Position numbers and translations under genes: made by a program. The notes under the pieces are model-generated. The model worked only from the letters and a program-made list of their open reading frames with translations. It was not told where the DNA came from and did not search any database. A stretch of DNA of 34,844 bases from a virus, in IMG/VR virus record IMGVR_UViG_3300037340_000021, positions 1-34,844 of that record; one strand, 5' to 3'. Below, one piece after another: positions 24,949-32,197 of this stretch. Position 1 is the stretch's first letter. Every line of letters begins with the position of its first letter.

Positions 24949-25617
24949 GTGAACGACCTGGACCTTTGCACCCTCGTCCACGCGCTCTACAGCGAGCAGG
25001 TGGATGGCTTTTGGGACACCCTCCTGCCCCATGACGGCGGCTATGTCGCCCGCAAGCGGATCGCAGACAAAATCGACGTTGTGATCTGGCGCGGATCGGA
25101 AACCGACCTGGACTGGATCGACGACATGGACGCCTCGACCACGATCGACCCCCGGATCGGGGAAGTCCATGCCGGCTTCCTGCAGGGCGTAGAAAGCGTG
25201 CGCAAGGCCCTAGACGCCACCATAGCGCGGCCGGTCCTCGTGGCCGGGCACAGCCTTGGCGCCGCCCACGCGGCGATCTATGCGGGGCTCTCCCTGATGT
25301 CGGGCAGGGACCTTTATAGCGCCACACTGTTCGGTTGCCCGAACCCTGGCTATCAGAAGTTGGCCGATGTCTTGGCCGATCTGTCCATCCATTCCTATCG
25401 GAACGGCCGCGATCCCGTGACCTATGTCCCGGTCGCGATCTTCGGGTTGAACTATGTTCCCGTGCAGCCATTCATCCAGGTCGATGTCGAACCAGATGCC
25501 GGCGACAGTTGGGGGCTGTTTTCGCATCACCACATTGCGCTCTATCACACGGCGATGCAGGCCATGTTCAAACCCGCGCTTCCGCAGTGGGAGCCGCCGC
25601 TCAATTTGAAGAAGTGA
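24949..25617 (+). CDS. Class 3 lipase-like alpha/beta hydrolase
   Basis: A 222-aa esterase/lipase. Family features: VVIWRGSETDLDWIDDMDA (44-62, the usual oxyanion-loop region), VHAGFLQGV (73-81), the nucleophile elbow GHSLG (100-104, Ser102), a probable catalytic Asp155 in YRNGRDPVTYVP, and a His near the end (HHHIALYH, 193-200). This matches the Lipase_3 pattern in order and spacing. No signal peptide, so it would act in the cytoplasm or be released on lysis. GTG 24949 has GGAGG five bases upstream; GTG 24913 in frame, with AGAGGAGGGG before it, would add 12 residues. A role in breaking host membranes is plausible. Confidence 0.85.
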   Translation: MNDLDLCTLVHALYSEQVDGFWDTLLPHDGGYVARKRIADKIDVVIWRGSETDLDWIDDMDASTTIDPRIGEVHAGFLQGVESVRKALDATIARPVLVAGHSLGAAHAAIYAGLSLMSGRDLYSATLFGCPNPGYQKLADVLADLSIHSYRNGRDPVTYVPVAIFGLNYVPVQPFIQVDVEPDAGDSWGLFSHHHIALYHTAMQAMFKPALPQWEPPLNLKK

Positions 25618-25864
25618 TCTCTCCGACCACGAGCATATAGATTTCGCCAGTGCCCGTGTGGGCGCAGCAGTACTCGAACGGTGGTATGGCGCCGGCCTTT
25701 GTGAGGTCGGCCACCGGCTCCCTGCAGATCATCAGCAGATAGTCCTCGGGGCCATACCGCCACATGCGCATCTCGACATGGTTGAATGCCACTTCGCGGG
25801 TGAAGCGGCCGTCACATTGGTCATTCCTGCGGCAGTAGTAGGTCACTGGCTTCTCACTTTCCAT
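25601..25864 (-). CDS. Small Cys-containing protein, last gene of the minus operon
   Basis: An 87-aa protein with five Cys (residues 11, 17, 47, 66, 67), possibly binding a metal: YYCRRNDQCDG near the start and FEYCCAHTG near the end. I choose the ATG at 25864, preceded by GGTGA; a longer frame running upstream overlaps the lipoprotein gene in another frame and gives an Arg/Pro-rich, unlikely extension. It overlaps the lipoprotein gene by 22 bases. Its last 17 bases overlap the end of the lipase gene on the other strand. No family recognised. Confidence 0.65.
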   Translation of the reverse strand: MESEKPVTYYCRRNDQCDGRFTREVAFNHVEMRMWRYGPEDYLLMICREPVADLTKAGAIPPFEYCCAHTGTGEIYMLVVGEITSSN

Positions 25865-25998
25865 GTTGCTGTCACCTGCAGACCCGGCGTCGCTTGCCAG
25901 TCTTGGTCGTGCGCCCACGGGGTCACTGACAGGTTTGGCCGGTCGGCGCTTGCGCACCCCGACAGGAATAGGACTGCGGCGACGAGAAGCCATCTCAT
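25843..25998 (-). CDS. Small lipoprotein (spanin-like candidate)
   Basis: A 51-aa gene encoding a textbook lipoprotein signal: MRW, hydrophobic LLVAAVLF, lipobox LSGC with Cys15, then a 36-residue mature part rich in Trp and polar residues (PWAHDQDWQATPGLQVTATWKV). The size and form resemble outer-membrane spanin subunits or other small phage lipoproteins. The ATG overlaps the stop of the upstream 46-aa membrane protein gene (ATGA). A much longer frame exists but its upstream part is the antisense-free shadow of other genes and has no start signals. A role with the 46-aa membrane protein in envelope disruption is inferred from pairing. Confidence 0.7.
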   Translation of the reverse strand: MRWLLVAAVLFLSGCASADRPNLSVTPWAHDQDWQATPGLQVTATWKVRSQ

Positions 25999-26135
25999 TT
26001 CACTACCATTATCATTCCAAAGTTTGCCATAGCATAGGCAGCAAATGTGACGCCGATCCACTCTCGACGCAATAGCAAATCTATCGCCACAAAGGCATAG
26101 ATACCAGTCACGATCCAGAGCAGAAAGTTGTTCAC
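25995..26135 (-). CDS. 46-aa two-segment membrane protein
   Basis: A gene too short to appear in usual ORF cut-offs: GTG at 26135, stop TGA at 25997-25995. The product is MNNFLLWIVTGIYAFVAIDL then LLRREWIGVTFAAYAMANFG and MIMVVK, so two hydrophobic segments joined by a short RRE loop. GGGG lies just before the GTG. It overlaps the upstream DUF5664 gene by GTGA and the downstream lipoprotein gene by ATGA, the same coupling seen throughout this operon, which is strong support that it is real. It could be a holin or the inner-membrane partner of the lipoprotein. Confidence 0.72.
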   Translation of the reverse strand: MNNFLLWIVTGIYAFVAIDLLLRREWIGVTFAAYAMANFGMIMVVK

Positions 26136-26533
26136 TGCCCCTGATCCAATTCAAGGATCGCCAGCGCATTCCACGCAGCGTGCGCCAGATGCGGGAGACC
26201 ACTCTCGGGATCAATCTTCTCACCCTCGGCATCACAGGCTAAGTGACGAAGAAGTGCATCGAAGTAGCGCTCGCGGGCTTCCGGCACTTTGCGCCATCCA
26301 CCCCATTTCCCGTATTTCTGGAAGCCGAAAAAGCTGACCGCCGCGACAGAGCGCAGCGCGCGGCTGAAATACTTGTAGACACCACGGAAGATCGGTAACT
26401 TGCCGGCATCTTTCTTTTGCGCGTGTATGGGATCGCCTGCAGGCGCCCGGTCAATCGAACAGCTTTGGCTGCGCTGATGATCCGGCTTCGCGTGTACGCC
26501 CCCAATCGCTTCATCCTCATAGTGTCTGTTCAT
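26132..26533 (-). CDS. dATP/dGTP diphosphohydrolase-like protein (DUF5664)
   Basis: A 133-aa protein with the pattern of the dATP/dGTP diphosphohydrolase N-terminal family (PF18909): FQKYGKWGGWRKVPEARERY (71-90), DALLRHL (92-98), then GEKIDPESGLPHLAHAAWNA (104-123). Family members are all-alpha MazG-like enzymes thought to hydrolyse purine dNTPs; some belong to phages that use 2-aminoadenine. The first 40 residues are polar and variable. ATG 26533 follows a perfect GGAGGA and overlaps the HD gene by ATGA; a longer upstream frame is unlikely. Together with the HD hydrolase it forms a nucleotide-pool module in the replication operon. Confidence 0.82.
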   Translation of the reverse strand: MNRHYEDEAIGGVHAKPDHQRSQSCSIDRAPAGDPIHAQKKDAGKLPIFRGVYKYFSRALRSVAAVSFFGFQKYGKWGGWRKVPEARERYFDALLRHLACDAEGEKIDPESGLPHLAHAAWNALAILELDQGQ

Positions 26534-27120
26534 GTCAGTCCTCCTGATAGTTTCCAATATCGGACCATGAAAGCATCCCATGAGTGTCGGACACTACAAG
26601 GCATGATCTTCTCGGGCCAGCAGTACTGCTCCCAATCGCCCCAATCAACTTCGCCCGTGTGTGGTTGCAGATCACGGTGCTCGGTTGCGACGGCACGACG
26701 ATCCTGTTCCTTGACGGCCGGTGTCATCGTCGGGGGCAGGTTGAACCGATTGCGCACTGCACGCTCGACGTCTCGTTCGATGGCCTTCCAGCCCGGCAGC
26801 ATCAGCTTGATCGGCTTTATCAGGTCGCCCGTGTACGCCTCGGCCGCATCGTGCAGCAGCCCTTCGAGCTTCAACTCGTCGGGCAGATGATCGGACACGA
26901 GGCAGCAATGCTGTGCAACCGTGTAGATTTCCACATCACTCCGCATAGCACCATTAAAGCGACACTGGCGCGAGAGCATGGGCGCGATATCCTCGATAAA
27001 AACATCCTCGGGACGCGGATCGGCCGGCCAGAAGGCGCGACCAGTGGCCGTAGTCATGTTGTAGCCGCGATCGGTTTTTGCGCCCACGAGCTTGCCAGTG
27101 TCGAAGTCAGACAGCTTCAT
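26530..27120 (-). CDS. HD-domain nucleotide phosphohydrolase
   Basis: A 196-aa enzyme of the YfdR/YfbR-like HD class. Signature segments: MTTATGRAFWPADPRPEDV (22-40), IAPMLSRQCRFNG (45-57), YTVAQHCCLVSDHL (66-79, His71), LLHDAAEAYTGDLIKPIK (88-105, metal ligands His90 and Asp91), and Asp140 in KEQDRRAV. Such enzymes remove phosphate from deoxynucleotides; the cyanophage dATPase DatZ belongs to a related HD group, but specificity cannot be read here. GGGAGAA precedes ATG 27120, and the start overlaps the preceding gene by 14 bases. It is coupled by ATGA to the DUF5664 gene. Confidence 0.85.
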   Translation of the reverse strand: MKLSDFDTGKLVGAKTDRGYNMTTATGRAFWPADPRPEDVFIEDIAPMLSRQCRFNGAMRSDVEIYTVAQHCCLVSDHLPDELKLEGLLHDAAEAYTGDLIKPIKLMLPGWKAIERDVERAVRNRFNLPPTMTPAVKEQDRRAVATEHRDLQPHTGEVDWGDWEQYCWPEKIMPCSVRHSWDAFMVRYWKLSGGLT

Positions 27121-27445
27121 CCGCAGTTCTCCCGATGTCTCGCGGCCAAGACCGCCAGCTTCCACGCATGTGCATAGGTGTGCGGTAGTGCAGCGGCGAG
27201 GATGTCAGATAGCGCGCCATCTTGCGCACGGCGCGGAACGTCGGTGTCCGAGCGCGATCACCTGTCATCAGGTATTGCTGCGCGGTCAGGTACATCGACG
27301 CCAGCGGGTCAGGAGTGCGGCGAGCGATCCGCTTTGGCTTGTGGAGCTCCGCGCGTTCGACCTTGACCTGCTGGCGTTCCTGGCAGCGGCGCTGCTGCCG
27401 CGAAACTGGTGTGATGAGTTCGTCGTAAAGTTCCTGATCGGTCAT
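27107..27445 (-). CDS. Hypothetical basic protein
   Basis: A 112-aa, strongly basic protein (RQQRRCQERQQVKVERAELHK cut into Arg/Lys blocks near 16-40; RMARYL-like segment later). The ATG is preceded by GGTAGGA and lies one base after the cupin stop; the end overlaps the HD gene start by 14 bases. No family recognised. The charge would suit nucleic-acid binding. Its place between two well-supported coupled genes makes it likely real. Confidence 0.6.
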   Translation of the reverse strand: MTDQELYDELITPVSRQQRRCQERQQVKVERAELHKPKRIARRTPDPLASMYLTAQQYLMTGDRARTPTFRAVRKMARYLTSSPLHYRTPMHMRGSWRSWPRDIGRTADEAV

Positions 27446-27446
27446 G

Positions 27447-27881
27447 TCATCCTACCTTGTAAGATTTGTTGTCCCGGATTTTCGGACCAATGGTGAACAA
27501 TGTCATGGCATACGGGCATCCGTCAAGACGCAGACTGTGTGTTTCATCAGCGTTCCGGTGGATGATAGTGCCTTGAATTATGTCTCGTTCGCCGTGCTTG
27601 ACGCCTTCGGAACCATAAGTCTCGATCATTCGGCCGCCGAGCCCGAACGTCACGTTGTCCCAATCGTGATCGTGCAGTTCGCCCGTGGGATCGTCGCCCA
27701 TCATGATATGCAGGAACACGGCCGGCAGGCGCGGAGCGTAGACACGTGGCGCCACATACCAGCGAAACTGATATGGATCGTTGCCCGGCAGGAAGTGGTA
27801 GTCAGGCTCCTGTAGTTCACCGATGTAGAGCTTCGCGATGTCCTGATGCGAGGCGGCGATCTTGTTCCATTCAAATGGCAT
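27447..27881 (-). CDS. Cupin-like protein
   Basis: A 144-aa protein with a single cupin-type barrel: FLHIMMGDDPTGELHDHDWDNVTFGLGG (first motif, His-x-His in ELHDHD), then HRNADETHSL (second motif) and TLFTIGPKIRDN at the end. Similar small cupins are common in phages and are often left unnamed; they bind a metal and may be oxygenases or sugar-modifying enzymes. The ATG at 27881 overlaps the glycosyltransferase gene by 11 bases and has GGGTGG upstream. Its partnership with that gene suggests a sugar or small-molecule modification, which is inference. Confidence 0.7.
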   Translation of the reverse strand: MPFEWNKIAASHQDIAKLYIGELQEPDYHFLPGNDPYQFRWYVAPRVYAPRLPAVFLHIMMGDDPTGELHDHDWDNVTFGLGGRMIETYGSEGVKHGERDIIQGTIIHRNADETHSLRLDGCPYAMTLFTIGPKIRDNKSYKVG

Positions 27882-28494
27882 TGGTGTCCACCCGATCAGG
27901 GTGTCCCTCTTTGAGTTGCATCTGCACCGATTGGAAACCAATGTGCTTCACGCGCTGGCTCAAGTTGATATCGCACCATATCTCGAAACCATTGGCGATG
28001 GCCTTCTTGCAGAACGAGAAATCTTCGCTCGCGATGACACCCTGCCCCCAGGTCAGCTTCGCCGGCACGATCTCCTCGAAATAGTAGGGCCACCCAATCT
28101 TGCGATAGACATCGGCCTTCACGAGCACACAGCCGCCCGGCAGATAGGTTGCCGGCTTAAGGCGGCCATCAGCCCGCTCGATCTTGCCAAGCATCTCGAA
28201 CGGCGGCAGCTTCTTCAAATAGGTTGCGCCAACAATGTCCTTGTGGTGCCCGAGTAATTCATAGAGCGCGCTCGGCGGCGTCGTAATGTCGCTGTCCCAC
28301 CACAGCAGATACTCTGCCTCGGCGTCGAGGGCACGCTTGACAAGTTCGTTTCGCTGAAAGCTGATCTGCGATCCCATGAACCACAGAACATCTATCGGTG
28401 CCTCGGTCTCGCGCACGAGCGACACCAGCGATAGACCCATCTCCGCTTCCCAGGTGCGGCCGGATGGAATGCAGATCGCAATCTTCGGCAGCAT
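27871..28494 (-). CDS. GT-A-type glycosyltransferase-like protein
   Basis: A 207-aa protein with a GT-A fold pattern: an N-terminal KIAICIPSGRTW, the metal-binding D-x-D in YLLWWDSDITTP (Asp67, Asp69), IVGATYLKK, a LPGGCVLVKADVYRKIG loop (118-134) and SEDFSFCKKA (156-165) with a later His184. These are the donor- and acceptor-site landmarks of small family 2-like transferases. The domain is short but complete. The acceptor is unknown: DNA, host surface sugar or protein. AAGGGG lies before the ATG, three bases after the phosphoesterase stop. Confidence 0.75.
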   Translation of the reverse strand: MLPKIAICIPSGRTWEAEMGLSLVSLVRETEAPIDVLWFMGSQISFQRNELVKRALDAEAEYLLWWDSDITTPPSALYELLGHHKDIVGATYLKKLPPFEMLGKIERADGRLKPATYLPGGCVLVKADVYRKIGWPYYFEEIVPAKLTWGQGVIASEDFSFCKKAIANGFEIWCDINLSQRVKHIGFQSVQMQLKEGHPDRVDTNAI

Positions 28495-28497
28495 GGT

Positions 28498-29730
28498 TCA
28501 CCCCTTGTTGAACACTTCGACCCAAGCGGTCGTAATCTGATGCGAGCGGAAGGGCGTCGGGTCCTGCACATAGACTTCCATCTGTGTGTTGATGCCCCAC
28601 TTGTGATGCACGAACCACAACGCTTGCGATGCCGGCGTCGCGGGTGCCCGCAGCGCGAGACGGGCGAACTCGTCATAGCCCTTGAGGCAGTTGTTCACGA
28701 TAATGCCGCGCGTCGAGATATATTGATGCCAGTGGCCCATGATGATCGTATCGAACTCACGACCGATCTGCGCCTCGCTGCGGCCGACCTTGAAGGCGCC
28801 CCGCATGATTGGCCCAATGGCGCCGATGATCCCATCACCGCCTTTGACACCAAGTGTGTCGCCATGCGTCAGCAGGAAGCGATGTCCACCGACCGCGAAG
28901 TACGCATCGGTCTCGCCGGGGATGAAGAACTTGATGCGCTTGTCGCCGCGCAGCCGATCTTCGAGATCGGTATAAATGCCCCATTCGTAGCTCGTATAGA
29001 CGCGGCCCTTCATGCGCGGCTTGAGCGTCATGCGCCCGTGGTTGCCGACAACACACGGCACATACACGCGGCCAAACTCGTCGGCGAACCGGAGCAGTGC
29101 CTTGTGCAGATAGGACTTGAGATGGCGCACCGTTTCTTGGATGTAGCGGTCGTTCGTGTCCGCAAGCTCCTGATGGATTTCTCCGGTCAGCATGTCGCCG
29201 CCCAGGCAGATCACAACACCGGGAACACCCTTCGGCATGTGGTGGCGGATCAGGCCGATCGAACGCTCAACCAGCTTCTCAATACGTTCGCCACAGATGT
29301 CCGTGTTGAACTCGTTGAGGCCGCCGACTTCACCGGCCTTCACAACTTCGCCGTCGTGCCAGTCGGACCAGATCATCATCGGGGTGCCGGGACCGGCGTT
29401 TTTCGGTTTCTGTGCCGTCCACTTCGGCGGCTCCGACGGGACTTCGCGCAACCGGAAGATTGTTTTCCGGATCTCCTCGGCGCTCTCGTTGTGCCGATGG
29501 ATAGCCGACAACTCACGGCGCAGCCGGCCGGCTTCTTCGTGTGACGCTGCCAATGGATCGCGGACCGGACTGTCGGCCGTTAAACCCTTCACCTTCGCGC
29601 GAGCGACGCGAATTTGAATTTGTCGGCCGCTGATGCCGAGTGCGGCGGCCGCTTTTTCAAGCGTTCTATGATCTCGGACCGCGCGCAAGGCCGCAACAAT
29701 TTCGTAGTCGGAAGTGTTTTGGAGGCTCAT
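28498..29730 (-). CDS. Metallophosphoesterase with N-terminal helix-turn-helix
   Basis: A 410-aa protein. Residues about 8-50 (EIVAALRAVRDHRTLEKAAAALGISGRQIQIRVARAK in parts) look like a helix-turn-helix. The calcineurin-like domain follows with all five landmarks: D123-W-H125, G177-G-D179, G229-N-H231 (VGNHGR), H289-G-D291, and G332-H-W-H335. The active site is therefore complete. Substrate is unknown: related phage enzymes may act as nucleases or phosphatases. The DNA-binding N-terminus suggests action on DNA. It is coupled to the upstream resolvase gene by ATGA and followed after three bases by the glycosyltransferase. Confidence 0.82.
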   Translation of the reverse strand: MSLQNTSDYEIVAALRAVRDHRTLEKAAAALGISGRQIQIRVARAKVKGLTADSPVRDPLAASHEEAGRLRRELSAIHRHNESAEEIRKTIFRLREVPSEPPKWTAQKPKNAGPGTPMMIWSDWHDGEVVKAGEVGGLNEFNTDICGERIEKLVERSIGLIRHHMPKGVPGVVICLGGDMLTGEIHQELADTNDRYIQETVRHLKSYLHKALLRFADEFGRVYVPCVVGNHGRMTLKPRMKGRVYTSYEWGIYTDLEDRLRGDKRIKFFIPGETDAYFAVGGHRFLLTHGDTLGVKGGDGIIGAIGPIMRGAFKVGRSEAQIGREFDTIIMGHWHQYISTRGIIVNNCLKGYDEFARLALRAPATPASQALWFVHHKWGINTQMEVYVQDPTPFRSHQITTAWVEVFNKG

Positions 29731-30101
29731 GATTGCACCACAAAGTTGAGGAAGTCATCAAGGAAAAGAATTGCTACCCAACGTCTATCGTTACGACGAT
29801 GTGCGACAAGAGGGATTTTGTTGCCGGCGTCGCGTTGGGCTTGGGCCAGCCAGTTGTAAAGACTGCCAGCCTCGACACGCTTCCCCTCAACATGGAATGG
29901 AAAACTCGGCACTGTACAGATAACATCGGGGCTGTCAACTCCTCCTGCGTGTTGCTGACCACGAATGGCGACGAGACCGTGGTCTGTGAGGAAGTGTGCG
30001 AGCTCTCGTTCACCGGAGGCACCTTTCCGCCGACTGTTGATCTTTTTCGCTGGCTTGGCAGCGTGCGCTTTCTTCTTTTCTTTCACACTGCGCTTACTCA
30101 T
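29727..30101 (-). CDS. Resolvase-like PD-(D/E)XK nuclease
   Basis: A 124-aa protein with a basic N-terminus (KEKKKAHAAKPAKK, 7-20) and a small nuclease fold: GERELAHFL with Glu31, DSPDV with Asp59, and HVEGKR with Glu72/Lys74, then WLAQAQRDA. This is the Hjc-like Holliday junction resolvase arrangement, expected in a phage with its own polymerase and recombination nuclease. It could also be another small phage endonuclease. The ATG overlaps the polymerase stop (ATGA); a longer frame upstream is an overlap artefact. Confidence 0.72.
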   Translation of the reverse strand: MSKRSVKEKKKAHAAKPAKKINSRRKGASGERELAHFLTDHGLVAIRGQQHAGGVDSPDVICTVPSFPFHVEGKRVEAGSLYNWLAQAQRDAGNKIPLVAHRRNDRRWVAILFLDDFLNFVVQS

Positions 30102-32155
30102 TTGCGATACCGGTCCCCGACCCAACATTCTGAGTTCACCGGAATGCGTAATTGCTTCGCCCACTCTGGCACATCAGTCATATAGGCGTCAAGAAGTTTT
30201 GCATCAGCCAAACTCTCGGGGACTTCGCACAATATCTCATCATGAACGGTCAGCACGATCGGATGTCCCTCACGTTCGGCGTTGAACATGCCATTAACAA
30301 GTAGCTGTCGGGCAGTGGCTTGCACGACATTCTCCGTCAGCAATCCTCCGTATGCAGAAACTCGTTTCCATTGGCCCATCTTCCACGCACTGTACTCGAA
30401 CCCCCGGCGGATGTCGGGCTCCTCGGGGGTGGACCAGGGCATATGTTTGCGCACGGGCTTCGGATCATAGTAGTAGAGTTTCTTGCCATCGTGCAGGCGC
30501 GCTGTGAGCCAGCGGTCCTCAAGCTGATAGACGATGCCATACGCCTCAATGGGAGTGCGATCCCACACGGCGCGCACCGCTGCATCTTCGAGAGCGCGCC
30601 AGAGCTTCGGCACTTCCGGTGCGAAGTCCTCGCGGTACGCTTTGATGACTTTCTCACAGAACTCGTCGGTGTGCGTTTGTGCGTAGCGTTTCTTGAACTT
30701 GCGCCAGCCCATCTGGAAGCCGCAACCGAGCACGGCCCTCTTGCCGATGTCGCGCTTCTCGGGGTCGCGCTTCTTATCAACCGGGACACCATAGATGTCC
30801 TGTGCCATTGCGATGTAAATATCTTTGCCGCTGACGATCAGGTCGAGCTTGTCGTACTGGCCGGCAATGGCAAGCACGATGCGCGCTTCGATCGTCGCGA
30901 AGTCGCCGACTTCAAACAGTTTACCATCGGCGGCGATTAGGCAATGGCGAAGGCCGGAAGCCACTGCCTCGATCGGCTCACCGAACAACATGCGCACATA
31001 CTCTGCATCGCGCGTCAGGATTGCATCGACAAGCTGAGCGGGGTCGTATGGTTTATCGTCTACTTTGAGCGTCGGACAAGGGAAATTTTGAGGTTGTAGC
31101 AGCCGCCCTGCCCATCGACCAGGGCCAGCGCCGTGATACTGTAGGAGGCCGAGAGCCCGACCGTTAGAGCAGACACACGCCTGCATAGACGCGAGCTTTT
31201 TGATAGACGCGGACCCCAGGACTTTGCGGATTTCGAGGGGCCGAAGAAATGAATATGGCAGGACGATTTGCCGTTCCTCATCTTGATAATCTTCTTCGTC
31301 ACCTGCGATGCTGTCGTCGCTTTCTTCGTCATTTTCAACTCCCAATAGTTTCGCGACATGCTCTTTGTCGAGCGACGTGTCCAGGTTGCCGTCTTTGTCG
31401 CGGGGGAAGGGGCAACCCTGTTCCTGCAGCCAATCCTTGAACTTCGGAGACCCGATTTTCTTGATCCCGGTCAGGGCTATGAACTCGGCTATCAATGGCT
31501 TCGTCGCAGCATCGCAAATTGCTTGCGAGGCGTCAATATACGAGAGATCGAGACGGACACCGCGCTGATTGATACGCTGATCCAATAGCCAGACGTTGCG
31601 CTCTGTGGCGCCAAGACCCTTCACGGCACGATGTAGCTCAAGCTCGGCGTCTAGATCGGACAGGTTATAGTCGTACACACGCCGCAGCTTCTCGAGCGTG
31701 TTCGTATAGTAGCCCTTCTTGTTCACGCGGCCAAGCGCGAGCGTGGCCTTCGTGCCTTCGGTGTCCTTTTGATGGACGAGGCCGAGCGCGTGCGCTGCGC
31801 GTTCCAGCTTGAGCGGGAGGCCCTTCAAAGCGCACGACGCCATTATGTCATGCCACCGTTCGTCGGGAATGTCGGGCCAACCGTAGACGCCCATCATGAT
31901 GTTGCGCCAATGGGCCTTCTCGAAAGCAACATTGTGCGCGATGAACATGCACTCGGGATCGAGGACACCCGCCATTAGAAATGAGCGGGCCTCGGGATCA
32001 TTCAGATCGGCCGGCGTCAGCACGGTGTTCACATTGCCGAACGTGTAGCCAAGGCACAGGATGTCTGTCGTGGGGTCCTCGGCGTAACGCCAAGCACCCG
32101 CTTTCTTGAGATCGCAGGCTGACTTTGTTTCAAAATCTATGAGGCAGAAGCGCAT
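30098..32155 (-). CDS. Family A DNA polymerase with 3'-5' exonuclease domain
   Basis: The 685-aa replicative polymerase. The N-terminal DEDDy exonuclease has D7-F-E9, FIAHNVAFEKAHW and YNLSDLDAEL. The polymerase domain has motif A (VGDFATIEARI), motif B (RDIGKRAVLGCGFQMG) and motif C (TVHDEI). In motif B Leu occupies the place of the Phe/Tyr that controls sugar discrimination in E. coli Pol I, which I think is usual in this phage branch. It copies phage DNA. GGAAG lies five bases before the ATG, next to one copy of the CCTAAAAG direct repeat. An acidic insert (NDEESDDSIAGDEEDYQDEE, 275-294) lies between the domains. Confidence 0.95.
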   Translation of the reverse strand: MRFCLIDFETKSACDLKKAGAWRYAEDPTTDILCLGYTFGNVNTVLTPADLNDPEARSFLMAGVLDPECMFIAHNVAFEKAHWRNIMMGVYGWPDIPDERWHDIMASCALKGLPLKLERAAHALGLVHQKDTEGTKATLALGRVNKKGYYTNTLEKLRRVYDYNLSDLDAELELHRAVKGLGATERNVWLLDQRINQRGVRLDLSYIDASQAICDAATKPLIAEFIALTGIKKIGSPKFKDWLQEQGCPFPRDKDGNLDTSLDKEHVAKLLGVENDEESDDSIAGDEEDYQDEERQIVLPYSFLRPLEIRKVLGSASIKKLASMQACVCSNGRALGLLQYHGAGPGRWAGRLLQPQNFPCPTLKVDDKPYDPAQLVDAILTRDAEYVRMLFGEPIEAVASGLRHCLIAADGKLFEVGDFATIEARIVLAIAGQYDKLDLIVSGKDIYIAMAQDIYGVPVDKKRDPEKRDIGKRAVLGCGFQMGWRKFKKRYAQTHTDEFCEKVIKAYREDFAPEVPKLWRALEDAAVRAVWDRTPIEAYGIVYQLEDRWLTARLHDGKKLYYYDPKPVRKHMPWSTPEEPDIRRGFEYSAWKMGQWKRVSAYGGLLTENVVQATARQLLVNGMFNAEREGHPIVLTVHDEILCEVPESLADAKLLDAYMTDVPEWAKQLRIPVNSECWVGDRYRK

Positions 32156-32163
32156 TGCGACTT

Positions 32164-32171
32164 CCTAAAAG
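32164..32171. repeat. Direct repeat CCTAAAAG, polymerase side
   Basis: This 8-bp sequence recurs in the same orientation at 32941-32948, just outside the inverted repeats. That is the arrangement of a target-site duplication. If one more base is added to the inverted repeats, the duplication shrinks to CTAAAA (6 bp), so its exact length is uncertain. Confidence 0.75.
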
Positions 32172-32197
32172 CGTGCTTATCCGGTTCTCACCCATAG
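32172..32197. repeat. Terminal inverted repeat, left copy
   Basis: Outer half CGTGCTTATCCG, inner half ending CACCCATAG. It matches the reverse complement of 32915-32940 at 22 of 26 positions. The inner part overlaps the last codons of the methylase gene (TAT GGG TGA on the minus strand), so the repeat is both coding end and element end. Confidence 0.8.

Noticed and set aside
25601-25993. 130-aa version of the small Cys-containing protein
   Set aside because: The extra 43 residues are Arg/Pro-rich and lie over the lipoprotein gene in another frame; the internal ATG with GGTGA fits better.
25843-26235. 130-aa version of the lipoprotein
   Set aside because: The extension covers the 46-aa membrane gene in another frame and would hide the lipoprotein signal inside the protein.
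26132-27120. Firm claim of a 2-aminoadenine genome
   Set aside because: The key gene PurZ is not in the window and HD/DUF5664 proteins are also common in phages with normal DNA.
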